A stretch of 64,000 nucleotides of DNA from Owenia fusiformis (Eukaryota > Annelida > Polychaeta > Sabellida > Oweniidae). A program made the position numbers and the translations under genes. Under the pieces are notes generated by a model, which made no database searches, was not told the DNA's origin, and was given only the letters and a program-made list of their open reading frames with translations. The first letter of the stretch is position 1. Each line of letters begins with the position of its first letter. Shown one piece after another: positions 12,901 to 22,959 of the stretch. The stretch covers positions 44,031,885 to 44,095,884 of the forward strand of contig CAIIXF020000001.1 in NCBI GenBank assembly GCA_903813345.2. Reading direction: 5' to 3'.

Positions 12901-15106
12901 CAAACTTTATGTACTATTTTGTCTAATAGTTTTGTCCAATAACTATGTCAATTAAGATAAATTAACTTGCTTATTTTGAAAATACTGAAAAGGGCTTCTG
13001 AACTGGCATTATTGTTGTTATTCTTACTTAAATTAGGATGGAAACTACTTGGTCATATATAGTTGCAGAACGATTCACAAAATGTCAGATTGTCAACCAA
13101 AGATAATTTTACTGAGAGCCAGAACCAATCCACCAAAAATTGTCAACCTCACCAAACAAGAACAACAAAAAGAAATATCTCATTAAAGAGTTCCTTAATT
13201 TCAGTTCTACCAATTTTGGGTTCCTTTACATTTTTCTGTTGGTTCACTGTTGCAATTCCTCATTCCCTAAGAATGAACTGATTTTGAATATAAAATGTAC
13301 CTTTGTTTAGAGAAGTGCCAATGCTATGGCCTCACCAGTATAAAAAAACCTAGAAGCTTTGCTCTCCTAAAGAGTTAAACTCCCTGTATACGCCTATAAA
13401 ACATCCTACTTTAGAAAATATCTAACATGGTTTGACTATTCTACAAAACAATTTCTCCAAAATTCATTCCATAATTCAGATTTTTGTATAATAAAGTTTT
13501 CTTGTTCTTCAAGAACTGGGATAACTATTAGATTAAAATGCAAAATTAACCTGCACAGATTATTTTTTGCTCATATTGGTGTACTGCACTAGTACCAAAA
13601 ATGACCGATAGAGGGATGGGGATTTTGGTACAGAGCCCACTTTCTGGTGCTTCTTGCAGGGTGGGAACTTTATTGTACTTACATAATCATGAAATGCTTT
13701 TGCTTCACTACTGTGATCACATGTATCTCTTCTTTCTGGGGCTGCGCAGTATAAATCCCAAAATACACTGGAAGGGAAAATAATGGGGATGCTCAATAAA
13801 CGGAATAACCTACAAAACACTGTACTCGATACAGTAATATCTCTAAACTTTCTGCTGTACAGTAACACATGTAAAATTTAATATTGTTTCAGCTGATTTC
13901 ATTGTGATTACACATGAAGTAAAACCCAACAGTTTAACCAATTGTCTCAAACTAGGCCATTATATTTATAGTCATATTAAATTTTTCAATAAATTTATAG
14001 TATACTAATCATCAGATAACGTTTGTAATAGACAATAACTTTATTTGAGCCAATGTTAACATAATCTAATGTAGTAGATTTATTCCCTGTCTGAAATATT
14101 TAGGTCCCTATGGTCAACTTACCACCACCAAGAATGTAGAAACCCAGGTGGTTCCCCCAATGTTATGTTCTTTTCCCACCTTATCTATAAGTAAGAGAAA
14201 AATGCAACATATCATAATTGTAACACCAGATTAACCGAGTGTCTTCAAATCAATTCATCAAATAGAGGGCATCTAAAAAACTTTGAAAAAATTCTGCATC
14301 ATAAACTAAAGGAGATGCCTGTGTAATGGTCATATATTCAAATAATATCTGTCTATATAATTTCATTGGATACATATTGATTGACTAAAATAATCTCAGT
14401 GCCACAATGTCAGGTCTTATAATTTTGCATTGTTAACATTGTGTATATTTCTGTGTGTATTTGGCTTACAGTATGGGGCTCCAATGGGGATTTTTAAATT
14501 GTGACAATAAATTCTTAGATTTGTAACTTTGACCGTTTATAGTATATTTTACCTCCGATAAAAATGTCTGTGCTGATTTCTGGGCTCCCACATGTAATAA
14601 ATATTCGTATACATACAAAGCTAACCTGAAACAAAGGAGAGAACAGCGTTATAACAAATATTGTATAAAATCAGTTTGTGACGATCTGTTTCGAAAATTA
14701 TGAAAAGTAATTTCCTCAGATTTATATTATCTGGGTGTAAAATGGACAAATAAGCGACATATACAGCAGTATAGGAATATTTAGAAATTTTCTGGTGTGT
14801 TAAAAGCGATAAAACACCAGAGATTCGATTAAAACGAGTAGTTAAACATTTTTCGACGCCATTAATGGTGATGTTTGATAACCGGAACAGCCATTTTAAA
14901 CTTGATTGAATAGGGTATTCCTCACGTTTTTCGCTAGAAAATACAGTTTGTAAGACATCTGAAGAAGTCTAAGATCATATGCTTATAGATTTGAATGTGC
15001 TGATTCTAGATATCGCATCAGTTTTCATGCTAAGACTAAATTTCACTTACTTTTCTCGTGCTTGAGCATCTGATGGTACAGTAGATCCTTTCCCTTTGGC
15101 GTACAT
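937..15106 (-). CDS. Ssdp: Single-stranded-DNA-binding protein (SSBP2/3/4; fly Ssdp), 5' part of gene
   Basis: Family members are nuclear cofactors that bind LIM-domain-binding protein (LDB/Chip) and stabilise LIM-homeodomain transcription complexes; that role is family knowledge. The coding exons read 15106-15051, 14625-14553, 14184-14123 and 13767-13683, plus a probable microexon at 981-937. Phases join exactly (AA|G, GAG|ATA, TG|T), giving a start [18 protein letters not shown]. This continues through [35 protein letters not shown] and [20 protein letters not shown] to EAKAFHDY. That is the full N-terminal LUFS/LisH region (about 92 residues), which is nearly invariant in animals. The Pro/Gly/Met-rich C-terminal two thirds is absent and must lie left of base 1. 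Intron 4 is about 12.7 kb and full of MITEs. The gene is divergent from kazrin, with start codons about 11.8 kb apart. Confidence 0.93.
3401..3543. repeat. Hairpin element, arms about 40 bp
   Basis: TTATCACACGTTTCAGC followed by TGTGATACAGGAAATATTCC (from 3401) recurs inverted at 3500-3543 as GGAATATTTCCTGTATCACA followed by GCTGAAACGTGTGATGA. About 60 bp separate the arms. The layout resembles a small foldback MITE. No target-site duplication was identified. Confidence 0.8.
4436..4679. mobile_element. MITE with GGCTACGGGCCTG terminus, copy 1
   Basis: The left end is CTTGTCCGTAGCCA (decayed) and the right end TGGCTACGGGCCTG. It is flanked by the perfect 5-bp duplication ATATG (4431-4435 and 4680-4684). 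Inside are two direct copies of an AAAATTCTCAGAATGTTGAA / CTGCATGATTTTGAAAG block. It belongs to the same family as 36433-36635 and the fragment at 56927. It has no coding capacity, so it is non-autonomous. Confidence 0.85.
8190..8370. mobile_element. Half-copy of the 21.7-22.5 kb hairpin family
   Basis: The run CACTGACAGAAAGGCATTTT, then GTTTGAAGAAAAACCG, then ATCTTTGATTTTCAAACACC and CAAATTAACCG matches 22100-22245 closely. It represents one arm only, so it is a truncated dispersed copy of that foldback family. Confidence 0.7.
9880..10210. repeat. Degenerate tandem repeat
   Basis: Imperfect units built on CATCATCTAAGACTATTACA and CAGCACTTTAAAG recur about every 35-55 bp, strongly diverged. 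No coding potential was seen. Confidence 0.6.
10533..10588. repeat. C23 homopolymer within a G:C-paired inverted repeat
   Basis: A run of 23 C (10539-10561) is followed after 15 nt by six G. TAAGCGCCCCCC (from 10533) and GGGGGGCGCTTA (10577-10588) are exact inverted repeats. The C count may be affected by sequencing slippage. Confidence 0.9.
11198..11669. mobile_element. hAT-like MITE, 472 bp, perfect 8-bp TSD
   Basis: The terminal inverted repeat TAGTGTTGTCGCGAT (11198-11212) pairs with ATCGCGACAACACTA (11655-11669). Both sides carry GGGAGGTC (11190-11197 and 11670-11677), an exact 8-bp duplication. The 8-bp TSD and the YARNG start (TAGTG) are hallmarks of the hAT superfamily. ATCGCGATG-type motifs recur near both ends. 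There is no transposase, so it is non-autonomous. Confidence 0.92.
13683..13767 (-). CDS. Ssdp: SSBP coding exon 4
   Basis: The acceptor is TTCCCTTCCAG and the donor TAT|GTAAGT. It completes Cys and encodes [20 protein letters not shown] then EAKAFHDY, the end of the LUFS domain, in phase 0. A longer open frame over this spot (13560-13868) runs into both introns and is not the real exon. Confidence 0.95.
14123..14184 (-). CDS. Ssdp: SSBP coding exon 3
   Basis: The acceptor is TTACTTATAG and the donor TG|GTAAGT. It encodes [20 protein letters not shown] plus two bases of the following Cys codon. This Trp-rich block is essentially invariant in the LUFS domain. Confidence 0.95.
14553..14625 (-). 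CDS. Ssdp: SSBP coding exon 2 (LisH helix)
   Basis: The acceptor is CTTTGTTTCAG and the donor GAG|GTAAAA. It encodes [20 protein letters not shown] then FLSE, the LisH dimerisation segment used for self-association and LDB binding in the family. The 73-nt exon restores phase 0 at its end. Confidence 0.95.
15051..15106 (-). CDS. Ssdp: SSBP coding exon 1 (start codon)
   Basis: The ATG is at 15106-15104 and 18 codons follow, ending GAA AA before donor GTAAGT (phase 2). MYAKGKGS...PSD.QARE is the canonical SSBP N-terminus. The start was chosen because family members begin at this Met and the next exon continues with K-LALYVYEY. Confidence 0.93.
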
Positions 15107-15200
15107 GCTTGCAGCTGAACTGTCATGCACCTGTCAATGCTTCACGGACGACACTGACCTTGTTTCCATAGCGACGTCAGAAAGACCTGTCGAATCTAAT
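15107..15200 (-). promoter_or_regulatory. Putative SSBP 5' UTR / proximal promoter
   Basis: Just upstream of the SSBP ATG is GTTTCCATAGCGAC (15162-15175, plus strand), one mismatch from the RFX X-box GTTNCCATRGNAAC. It abuts CGACGTCA (15172-15179), a CRE-like TGACGTCG on the minus strand. The stretch is less AT-rich than its surroundings. Promoter function is inferred. Confidence 0.35.
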
Positions 15201-18200
15201 TTCATTGGATGATAACGTAATATGGAAAAAAATAAAATATATGATATTGTCTCCAAAATATATATAATTAAAACAATGCCACAATTGTTTTTTGCAATAA
15301 AAATAATTTAGTTATTGTTTTCGAATGCAAATGGTTGTTCTTCTAGAGAATGAACTAGCACAGCTCGGGTTGCTTTTTAGTGTGCTAAGTTCTTTGTTTG
15401 TTTGATTATTTGCTTGTTTGTTCGTTTGTTTGTTCTATTAATCTATATTTGATTGCTTATTGCCCGGTTGATCATTGTTTACGATATGATTCCTTTAACA
15501 ACTAGGCAATGATACAGTACAGACATATTCAAGTTTTCAAATTAATTTCTCAAATTGCTTGTTTGAAATGTGTTTGTTTGTTTGATGTTTGTTTAAATGA
15601 TTGTTTAATGAATGATTAACATGTAAGCTTTTTTTTAAAATCATTTTATTTAAAAAATAACATGTAAGCTTACCATATATAATATACTTGGTTCATGGAT
15701 CAGTTAATCAGTTTATAGCTTTTGTCATTCGTGATAATAAATTGCAAAACTTTCAAATATCCGCCCCTCCACTTGAAAAAATAGATGGGTTGAGTAATAT
15801 TTACAATCGTAAAACAACCAATTTGTTATTTTGAAAATAAATCTTCAATAACCCCATCAGTTGATTAGATATCATGGATCTTTTTTGACAAGTTACTTGT
15901 ATTGGAATGATACAGGACACGTTCAAGACGCGGGTCAAGACGTTGGTTGAAATGATTATTAGACAGTCAAACTCGCACCCTTTGCTTTAGCTAATGCTTG
16001 AGAATGTATTCCGGGTTGTATTCCAAGGGACTATATTAAATAATATTTTTGTTATTAACTTTATTGAATCACTATATTTACATAAAATATTTTCCAAGCT
16101 GTTAATACTTACATGTAGATGTTTTGATTATGTCCAATGTTTGTCCTTTCTCTTTGGCATTTGTGCGTACACGTAAAAATAATAAGTTTTTAATAATCGC
16201 CCAAATTAACTTTTTTTGTCTCATACCGGAGTTTCTCGCGAAAAGCCCCATGGGCCTTTATTTGAAAGAGAGGTGTATGAAAAAGTTTTCCCCTTTTTAT
16301 AAAGGCCAACACACAATCAGTTTTCCATCTTAATTCTGAAGTGAGAATTTTGGTTATTAGGTTCTCTGAAGGTACATTCAAACATGCATATTTTGTTTGT
16401 GAAACCATTCAAACTTTGATACGTGAATAATTAAACAAATTGCTTTTCTTAAATTAAGGAGCAAGAAACAGGTAACGTTTCTTTTTGTTGAATTGTCTAT
16501 TTACTTGAACCTTACTTTTCACAACATTTGTAGTTTTTGTGTCATATTCAATCTTATAAACAATATCATTAAATCACCTTGCATAGTTTGAAGTCATCTG
16601 AGGCATTTAAAGACAGCCAAGTTGTTCTGGAATTCCAGATACATAGGGTAACTTTTAGATGTAGCACAAATGATGAGGAGTATGAGGACACTCTGCATCG
16701 GTGGTGTTTTTTGTCCAACAGGGCACAATTTGAAGAATAATGAAATTCGTAACTGCGTTCATGATACTATTCCGTAAGTATGAAGACCATGTGTTAACTT
16801 CACGATCTATAATATCCCTCAAAATAAAGCCTGGCACATTGGCGTGGGAAAGCTATTTTCCCTCTTTATTAACGCCCATCCCCATGACCCCCCTCGGGTG
16901 CAAAATAAACGCCCAGCAGTGGGCGTAATAGCGAGAAACAGTAGTCCAAGCTCACTAGTGTGTGTTATGTACCCCAGTATGTATTGGCAATTAATAACTG
17001 GACATTATACAAAATAATGTAACCTCTTCAGCATTGTAAAACTTACATATATCTGTTGTTGCATTATTTAAGAGAGAATCAGATCTAGCGAGCAAGCTAA
17101 ACAAAAAATGATAAATCAAATCTTAGAATATTTTTGGCTCATATACCTCATGTCAATTTTCTAAAAAAAATCCAAATGCATACTTTTATTTAGGAAAACT
17201 AAGAAAATCACAATAGTTTACTCGTATTATTTTTCTACTATTGTGGTTACATTTTATTATTTGGGTGAATTTGAACCTTTTCAGCCCCAATTTTTGCCCT
17301 TTGAATTCTTAATAACATGATAGCACCAATTCCCAACATATCGTACCTTGTAGGAGATATTGTATTTGGGATTTTAAGGAATAGATTGGTAGAGCAGTCA
17401 TTTTGATCGCATATCTGTCACCTAAATCTGATTCTGCCTTTAGATACACCCGATTTCAACATATGTGGAGTATCTTTCATTGTATATAATATATATGATT
17501 ATTAACATATAGGGTTTGGGCCGATATAAAGATGGCAGCTGCGGTATAATCCCATCGCGTTTCTCTTCGAGAAGTGTAAATTACGACGAAGTATTTAGAT
17601 TGAAAACCTTATTTCTATCGACATTTAGCCTATGATTCATAAAGGAGTATCTTTGGTATCGTGCGATATGTACCTACCATTGAACGTCAAAATATTAATG
17701 TACATGACTGTTCTCGCCATCAGAGAATGTCTCAGTCACTGAACGTTTCGGGTGCTTACCGTAGAAAAGACCACCGACCAGTCACTCTCCACAGTTGGGT
17801 ACACGTTGACGGCTGTCTTTTACATTAAAATGAATAGATGCAAAATTAGAAGAGGAAAACAAACTAAAAAAGGAATCCAATGACTATAGTACCTTTACAA
17901 GATCGTGATTAGACGGCGAAAATATGTTTTAACCATTTTAGTCACGATGAAAAAAGCACATGAAAAAACCAACATCATCGTCAATTCAATTTCATTCTTG
18001 CTAGTCATTTTATTATGAAAATTACAAAAAAACTGATTTCTCAGTTGTTAAACGTCAATCTGGTAAAACCTACATTCAATATGACAAAAATAGCTTTCCA
18101 ATGATTAGTCACGTTTAATCCTGACAAGAAAACGCACGTACATTACATCGTGTTCAGTACTCCGGGGTTCAGTATTCACTATTCAGTACCCGGGATTCAG

Positions 18201-18258
18201 TATGACAATATATCATTTGTGTTAGAAATACGCAATTTTCATGAGATATGGCCTACGT
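15200..18258. other. Intergenic, no supported gene
   Basis: This stretch has a GTTTGTTT-rich low-complexity tract (about 15395-15435) and a short direct repeat of AACATGTAAGCTT (15619 and 15659 regions). A YY1-like AAGATGGCAGC lies at about 17529 in a locally less AT-rich patch. Open frames here are short and match nothing I recognise. Confidence 0.5.
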
Positions 18259-18794
18259 CACTGGTGATCCACTCGATTACGCTGGTTACCAAAACGAACC
18301 GTTTTGGTAACAAAATGTCGGAACATCCGGAAGGTACGATGTTCTCGTTTCCTTATTTTACACGTTGTAGGCAGAATTCCCACGACATTTTTAAACACAA
18401 ACGTGTAATAGTATTATATGTTTAAGAAATTGTACATATTTGCGAACAAATAGTTCAGAAGACAACAGAATCGTCGATTTACTTCCTCACTTAAGTTACA
18501 TAAACGGTTTGGGTTAAAAGTGCAGATCTTAACTGTTTTTCGAAAAACCGTTTATGTAACTTAAGTGAGGAAGTAAATCGACGATTCTGTTGTCCTCTGA
18601 GCTATTTTTTCGCAAACATGTACATTTTCTAAAACATATGATACTGATGCACGTTGTGAGAAAAAACGTCGTGGGGATTCCACCTACAACGCGTGAAATA
18701 AGGAAAAAATAAAAATCGTGCCTTCGACGTTCCGACATTTTGTTACCAAAACGGTTCGTTTTGGTAACCAGCGTAATCGAGTAGATCGCCAGTG
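18259..18794. mobile_element. 536-bp foldback element, TACGT target duplication
   Basis: Arms of about 250 bp are inverted copies. CACTGGTGATC then CTCGATTACGCTGGTTACC opens the left arm; GGTAACCAGCGTAATCGAG then GATCGCCAGTG closes the right. Both flanks carry TACGT (18254-18258, 18795-18799). The innermost 50 bp of each arm (about 18460-18509 and 18541-18592) are almost perfect, around a loop of about 30 nt. Each arm also holds a local palindrome AAAACGAACCGTTTTGGT. It has no ORF of note and the superfamily is unassigned. Confidence 0.88.
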
Positions 18795-18799
18795 TACGT

Positions 18800-20040
18800 T
18801 GAATTTCAGTAAAAAAGTAGGATAGATTCCCTCCATATCCAGCAATCGTAATGTTAAATCGGACATCACCTTATCTCCTAACTGGTACTATTACTGAGAT
18901 TTCGTATCAACACTTTAGTCTACTAAATTATTGTTTAAAACTCATATATGTGAGCGTTAATGCAGGGGCATTTCATACAGCCTATAAACACCGCCCTTTC
19001 ATTAAATGTGTTTTCTGGTTTCCTTAATTTCGCCAATTTCTTAAGAAATTGGTGGATAATTTGAAGATTATATGATCAGACACATAAATATGGCATATAC
19101 CACATAAGTTTCTCATATTTAGTTGTTGTTTTTTAGTTGCTGTTTTTTGTTGAACCATATATTACGTACATGGATAACGTATTTTATTTACAAGTAGGCT
19201 GCATCTTGTATTAGACCAACATAGCATCAAGTTTCACTAGAGCTGCTAAGAACACTTCTTATCAGATGTGTTGACAGCTCTCCTGATAAAGAAAGTGACC
19301 GGAGATTTCTGGATTTGCAGTAGAAACAATAGTTGGCAGGTCAGGAACCTAAGCGTTTGCTTGCCTTTTGTTTTAATCATTTTAATTGATTTGAAAAGAA
19401 CAAAATGGGTAAAAACGTTGCCTACGATTGACATAGAAGGCGACAAATATGCTCGATCTTTTACCCATTTTCCTCAAACCCTGTTTTGATGCTACATGTG
19501 GAAAAGGCAACGACCGGTCGGTGGTTGGTGACTCACTATGTCATGACACACCGCGTTCTTGGATATAGAAAAGAAAGTGTAGTTTTTAAGGTTACAGTTG
19601 TATCTTCTTGCAATGGCATTGGAAATCATGTAAAGGGAACATGCCGTTTTTCTTGGGAATTAAACATTTCTGAAAACATTCAAAAGATTCCAATATTTTC
19701 GCACTCAGCCGTGTTCTTGAGACTGAGTTATTTGGCATTATTATTTTGAAGACAAATTAGTAGCGACATTATAATAATGAGGGGGGGGGGTAAACCGAAA
19801 TATCACTATTTTTATAGTCATTAAAAGTAATTGTAGATGTACATCCTATGACTACAATGATCCTATCACTTTGTCGTGTACTCCGTACCAACATTAATGT
19901 TCTAGTGACAAACATTAGTGCACATAGTTCCCTACCTGCCCCTCCCCTAAGATTAATTCAATATTCGTGTAAAACGTTGTAGGCCACTCTCTCCGTCAAC
20001 TCGAATAGGTCACATTTAATATCCCAACCTAAAGTTAGCT
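18800..20040. other. Intergenic, no supported gene
   Basis: The stretch contains a perfect 20-bp palindrome CCAATTTCTTAAGAAATTGG at about 19031-19050 and a G10 run near 19782. Open frames at 19268-19489 and 19486-19749 show no recognisable domain. Confidence 0.5.
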
Positions 20041-20049
20041 AAATTCAAA

Positions 20050-20139
20050 TTCAAATTTCGCGGCAAAACTTTTAGCCAATCAGATTTAAGTTTCAAACGT
20101 TATCCTGCAGCGAATTTCCTTTTCCTGTTAACTTTTCAG
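20050..20139 (+). promoter_or_regulatory. Candidate promoter and non-coding first exon (possibly kazrin)
   Basis: TTTCGCGGCAAAA (20056-20068) matches an E2F-type site. AGCCAATCAG (20074-20083) is a CCAAT box. About 55 nt downstream, CAG|GTGAGT (donor after 20139) is a strong splice donor on the plus strand. The combination suggests a transcription start with a short first exon, and the next plus-strand coding gene is kazrin at 26.9 kb. Linkage to kazrin is inference only. Confidence 0.3.
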
Positions 20140-20736
20140 GTGAGTTATTTTACATTCTTTAGAACTTTTCATATGTTGGCGGGTCTGAAAAGGGTGAAGG
20201 ATGATGTAGTATTTTTCCCCTTGTGAAGGTTTAGATTAAGAATTCACACAAGGAAGTGCCAAAGGTGTACATTTATTGAAAATGAAAGAACTTTTTCAGA
20301 GAGGAAAGATCAATTTATACTTTTCACAATCACGTCTCGGTCACATTCAGCACCATCTATCATCCTTAGTATTAGACTGAAAGTCCAGTGTGGGTCTTAG
20401 GATCTTTCTGTCACTTGAACTGGCAATCGACTTGTGTTTTCACACTCGCCAATGAAGAATTACACTGGCCACAGTGTTGCCACTGATGACAAATTATATT
20501 TATACAGTGCTCACCATAAAGAATTACAAAAGCTATGGAAATTACATGCTGTCGCACATGTAATAAATTCTTACCTCGGTGTATTCAGTGCTCTATTTTC
20601 TCCGTCCTAGTAAGTCCAGATATAGTGGAATTCGTGTCCATAATGACAAATAAGAACTTTGAAGTGGAATTCACATGTTAATGCCTACTCTTCGAATGTT
20701 GAGGTGATTTTGGAGCTGGATTACGCGGCAATGTGG

Positions 20737-20853
20737 ATTGGCTCCCAGAATGCAACATGACACGTGTCAGCTTTCAAAATGCCATTCCGCCATCTTGAAA
20801 TCTGTCACAAGTAAATAAGGTTACCTGTTGTTGCATTCTGGGAGTCAATCCTC
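20737..20853. repeat. Inverted repeat around CCCAGAATGCAAC
   Basis: GGATTGGCTCCCAGAATGCAAC (20737-20758) and GTTGCATTCTGGGAGTCAATCC (20832-20853) are inverted, about 73 nt apart. YY1-like CCGCCATCTT lies inside and ATGGCGATTCATG just after. It could be a small hairpin element or a regulatory palindrome. Confidence 0.6.
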
Positions 20854-21707
20854 CTTGGATCACAAACATGGCGATTCATGAAAACATTCGTTCGATTTGC
20901 TTGGTAGGGATTTATCCATCATTTGCAGCTATGATGCTTTGGATTCATTTATTGTGCTACTTAGAGTGAACTGAATGGCTCGATTAGTGAAGAGATTTAT
21001 TTAAAAGTGAAAAGTATAACATGCTTGTCAACTTCAATAAAATAATCATTGGATTACTCAAGTCTCTTGCAAGAAATTCAAAAAATACTTCTCAAGAGGG
21101 TCTGGTCATTTACGTTGAACAAAAATCTTAATATTTTAAATCAGCAGATTTTTCATAATTTTCACAATTAATAATGTAGTCCTTATCTTGGCATATATTA
21201 TATTGTTAATTTTAACAGTAATGTTTTAAAACAACCTATTCTTGGCAAAACAGAAGTATTTAAAGATGGAGGAAGATAAGTGCAGTCATGCAACTTCTCT
21301 GGTTTCAGTATACATGTAGTAACTATATATGAGCCAGGCAACAGGAAAAGGGTTCTTATCATAGATTTTTCAATATTTTGATTTTTTGTTTATCTTAAAA
21401 AATCACAAAAATACCTTTCAAATGAGCCATGACTTATGTCTTAACGATTTTTCCTTGCATATATAGACCAAAAAGTCGGATTTTATTTTAGCACATTTTC
21501 CTCTTAATTTTGGGCACATTTTTGGCTCTGTAGCACAATTTAAATTTTTGTGATAAGACTGGTTTTCCTATGGCCAGGCTCATATAATGAAATGTTACAT
21601 GTCACAGACGCTGATGGTGAATGACCAACAATGTCAAAGTATGACATAAATTTCACTGCATGAAGCTGAAAATAGAACAGATAAATAAAATAACTGAATA
21701 ATTAATA

Positions 21708-22553
21708 GGGATAGAAAGTGTCCAGTATTTTCGTCTGGTACAACTGGAAATACTGGACGCAGACCTCCATTTTTGATGAGAGAAAGGTAGGTGTAATTTT
21801 ACTCGGTAGCCTGTGATCGTTTTACAGTGTGTCCTTACCTAAACACACGGTACTAACTTCGACCGTTAATTTGAATTTTTGACCTACCGGATGTTTGAAA
21901 ATCAAGGATTACGAGTCTCATACTGCACCGTTTTTCTTTAAACTTGTTCCATTCAAAGCATAACAAAAATTCCTTTCTGTTGGTACATTATTCTCTTAAA
22001 CAGAGTCCCTACTTCCAGCGGCATTTTGGTCCCCAGCTGTAGGAAGGCCTTCTAAAAGCTGGGGACCAAAACGCTGCTAGAACGAGGGACTCTTTACAAT
22101 AAAGTAATGCACCGACAGAAAGGCAATTTTTTTTTGCTTTTAATGGTATAAGTTTGAAGAAAAACGGTGCAGTATGAGACTCATGATCTTTGATTTTCGA
22201 GCATCTGGTAGGTCAAAAATTCAAATTAACGGTCGAAGTTAGTACCGCGTGCTAAAACAGGATCATTAGATTCCCTGTACATTGGGGAACATCCAATTCT
22301 TATTACAGCTATCCATCTATCTGCAATGTGCACATTACAAAAAATCTAGATAAATGACTGTCCTTCTATAAGAATTGTGTCTTCCTCAATGTACTGGGAA
22401 TCTGATGAGCCTGTTTCTAGGTAAGGAAACACTGTAAAACGATCACAGGCTACCGAGTAAAATCACAAACTACCTCTCTCTGGATCAACAATGGAGGTCT
22501 GCGTGCAGTATCTCAGTTTGTAACAGACGAAAACAATGGATGCGTTTCTACCC
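21708..22553. mobile_element. Large foldback element (about 845 bp) with nested insertion
   Basis: Nearly the whole segment is one long inverted repeat. GGGATAGAAAG, TTTTCGTCTG, CGCAGACCTCCAT, ACTCGGTAGCCTGTGATCG and AACTTCGACCGTTAATTTGA on the left recur in reverse complement on the right. The centre, around 22035-22075, is GGTCCCCAGC...GCTGGGGACC. The right arm is interrupted by a separate small hairpin at 22255-22416. A half copy lies near 8.2 kb. No long ORF. Confidence 0.85.
22255..22416. mobile_element. 162-bp hairpin MITE inserted in the foldback element
   Basis: AAACAGGATCATTAGATTCC begins it and GGGAATCTGATGAGCCTGTTT, its inverted partner, ends it. The flanks both read CTA (22252-22254, 22417-22419), a 3-bp duplication. 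The left arm of the host element lacks this segment, so the host's own other arm serves as the empty site. Confidence 0.8.
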
Positions 22554-22642
22554 CCTGATACATCCCAGGTGAAGATAAGATAATTTACATAATGTCAACC
22601 ACATATTCAATAAGCAATAGGTGTTTAACTTTAAGCAACATG

Positions 22643-22959
22643 CAGGGTGACATAAAAAATGCTACCCATTAATTTTTCTCAATAATTAGGAATTATCATC
22701 ATTTTTTTTTGTAGATAGAGTGTATGCTTTCATAGCATCAACAACTTTGCGATTTAGAGATATCACGTTTTCTGTCCAGGTATGCTCTCGACGAAATTGT
22801 CAAAAAATGTTCAAAAAAACAATTTTCTGAAATTGGGATTTCTGTCCAATCTTTCTTCCATTGAAAACTCTCTATCTACGCATAAAACATCATGGGGATT
22901 CCTTAATTATTTAGAAACTTATTCCAAAATTAGTTGGTGGCATTTTTTATGTCACCCTG
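22643..22959. mobile_element. Mariner-like MITE, 20-bp perfect TIRs
   Basis: CAGGGTGACATAAAAAATGC (22643-22662) and its exact reverse complement (22940-22959) bound 317 bp. CAGGGTG ends are common in mariner-type elements. The right flank begins TA and the left is TG, consistent with a TA target site with one change. There is no transposase. Confidence 0.8.

Larger units (their letters stand above)
982..13682 (-). other. SSBP intron 4 (about 12.7 kb)
   Basis: This intron separates exon 4 from the candidate microexon. It contains the elements listed separately (hairpin 3401-3543, MITE 4436-4679, half-hairpin copy near 8.2 kb, degenerate repeats 9880-10210, C-tract hairpin 10533-10588, hAT-like MITE 11198-11669). 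A stretch at 6230-6460, rich in CCCTGACT/TTTTCCCC, may be a dispersed repeat. I saw no supported gene in 982-3400, 3560-4430, 4690-8190, 8370-9880 or 11680-13680. Confidence 0.6.

Noticed and set aside
13560-13868. 102-codon minus-strand open frame taken as a gene
   Set aside because: Only 13683-13767 is exon (SSBP exon 4). The flanks are intron, shown by clean splice sites and phase agreement.
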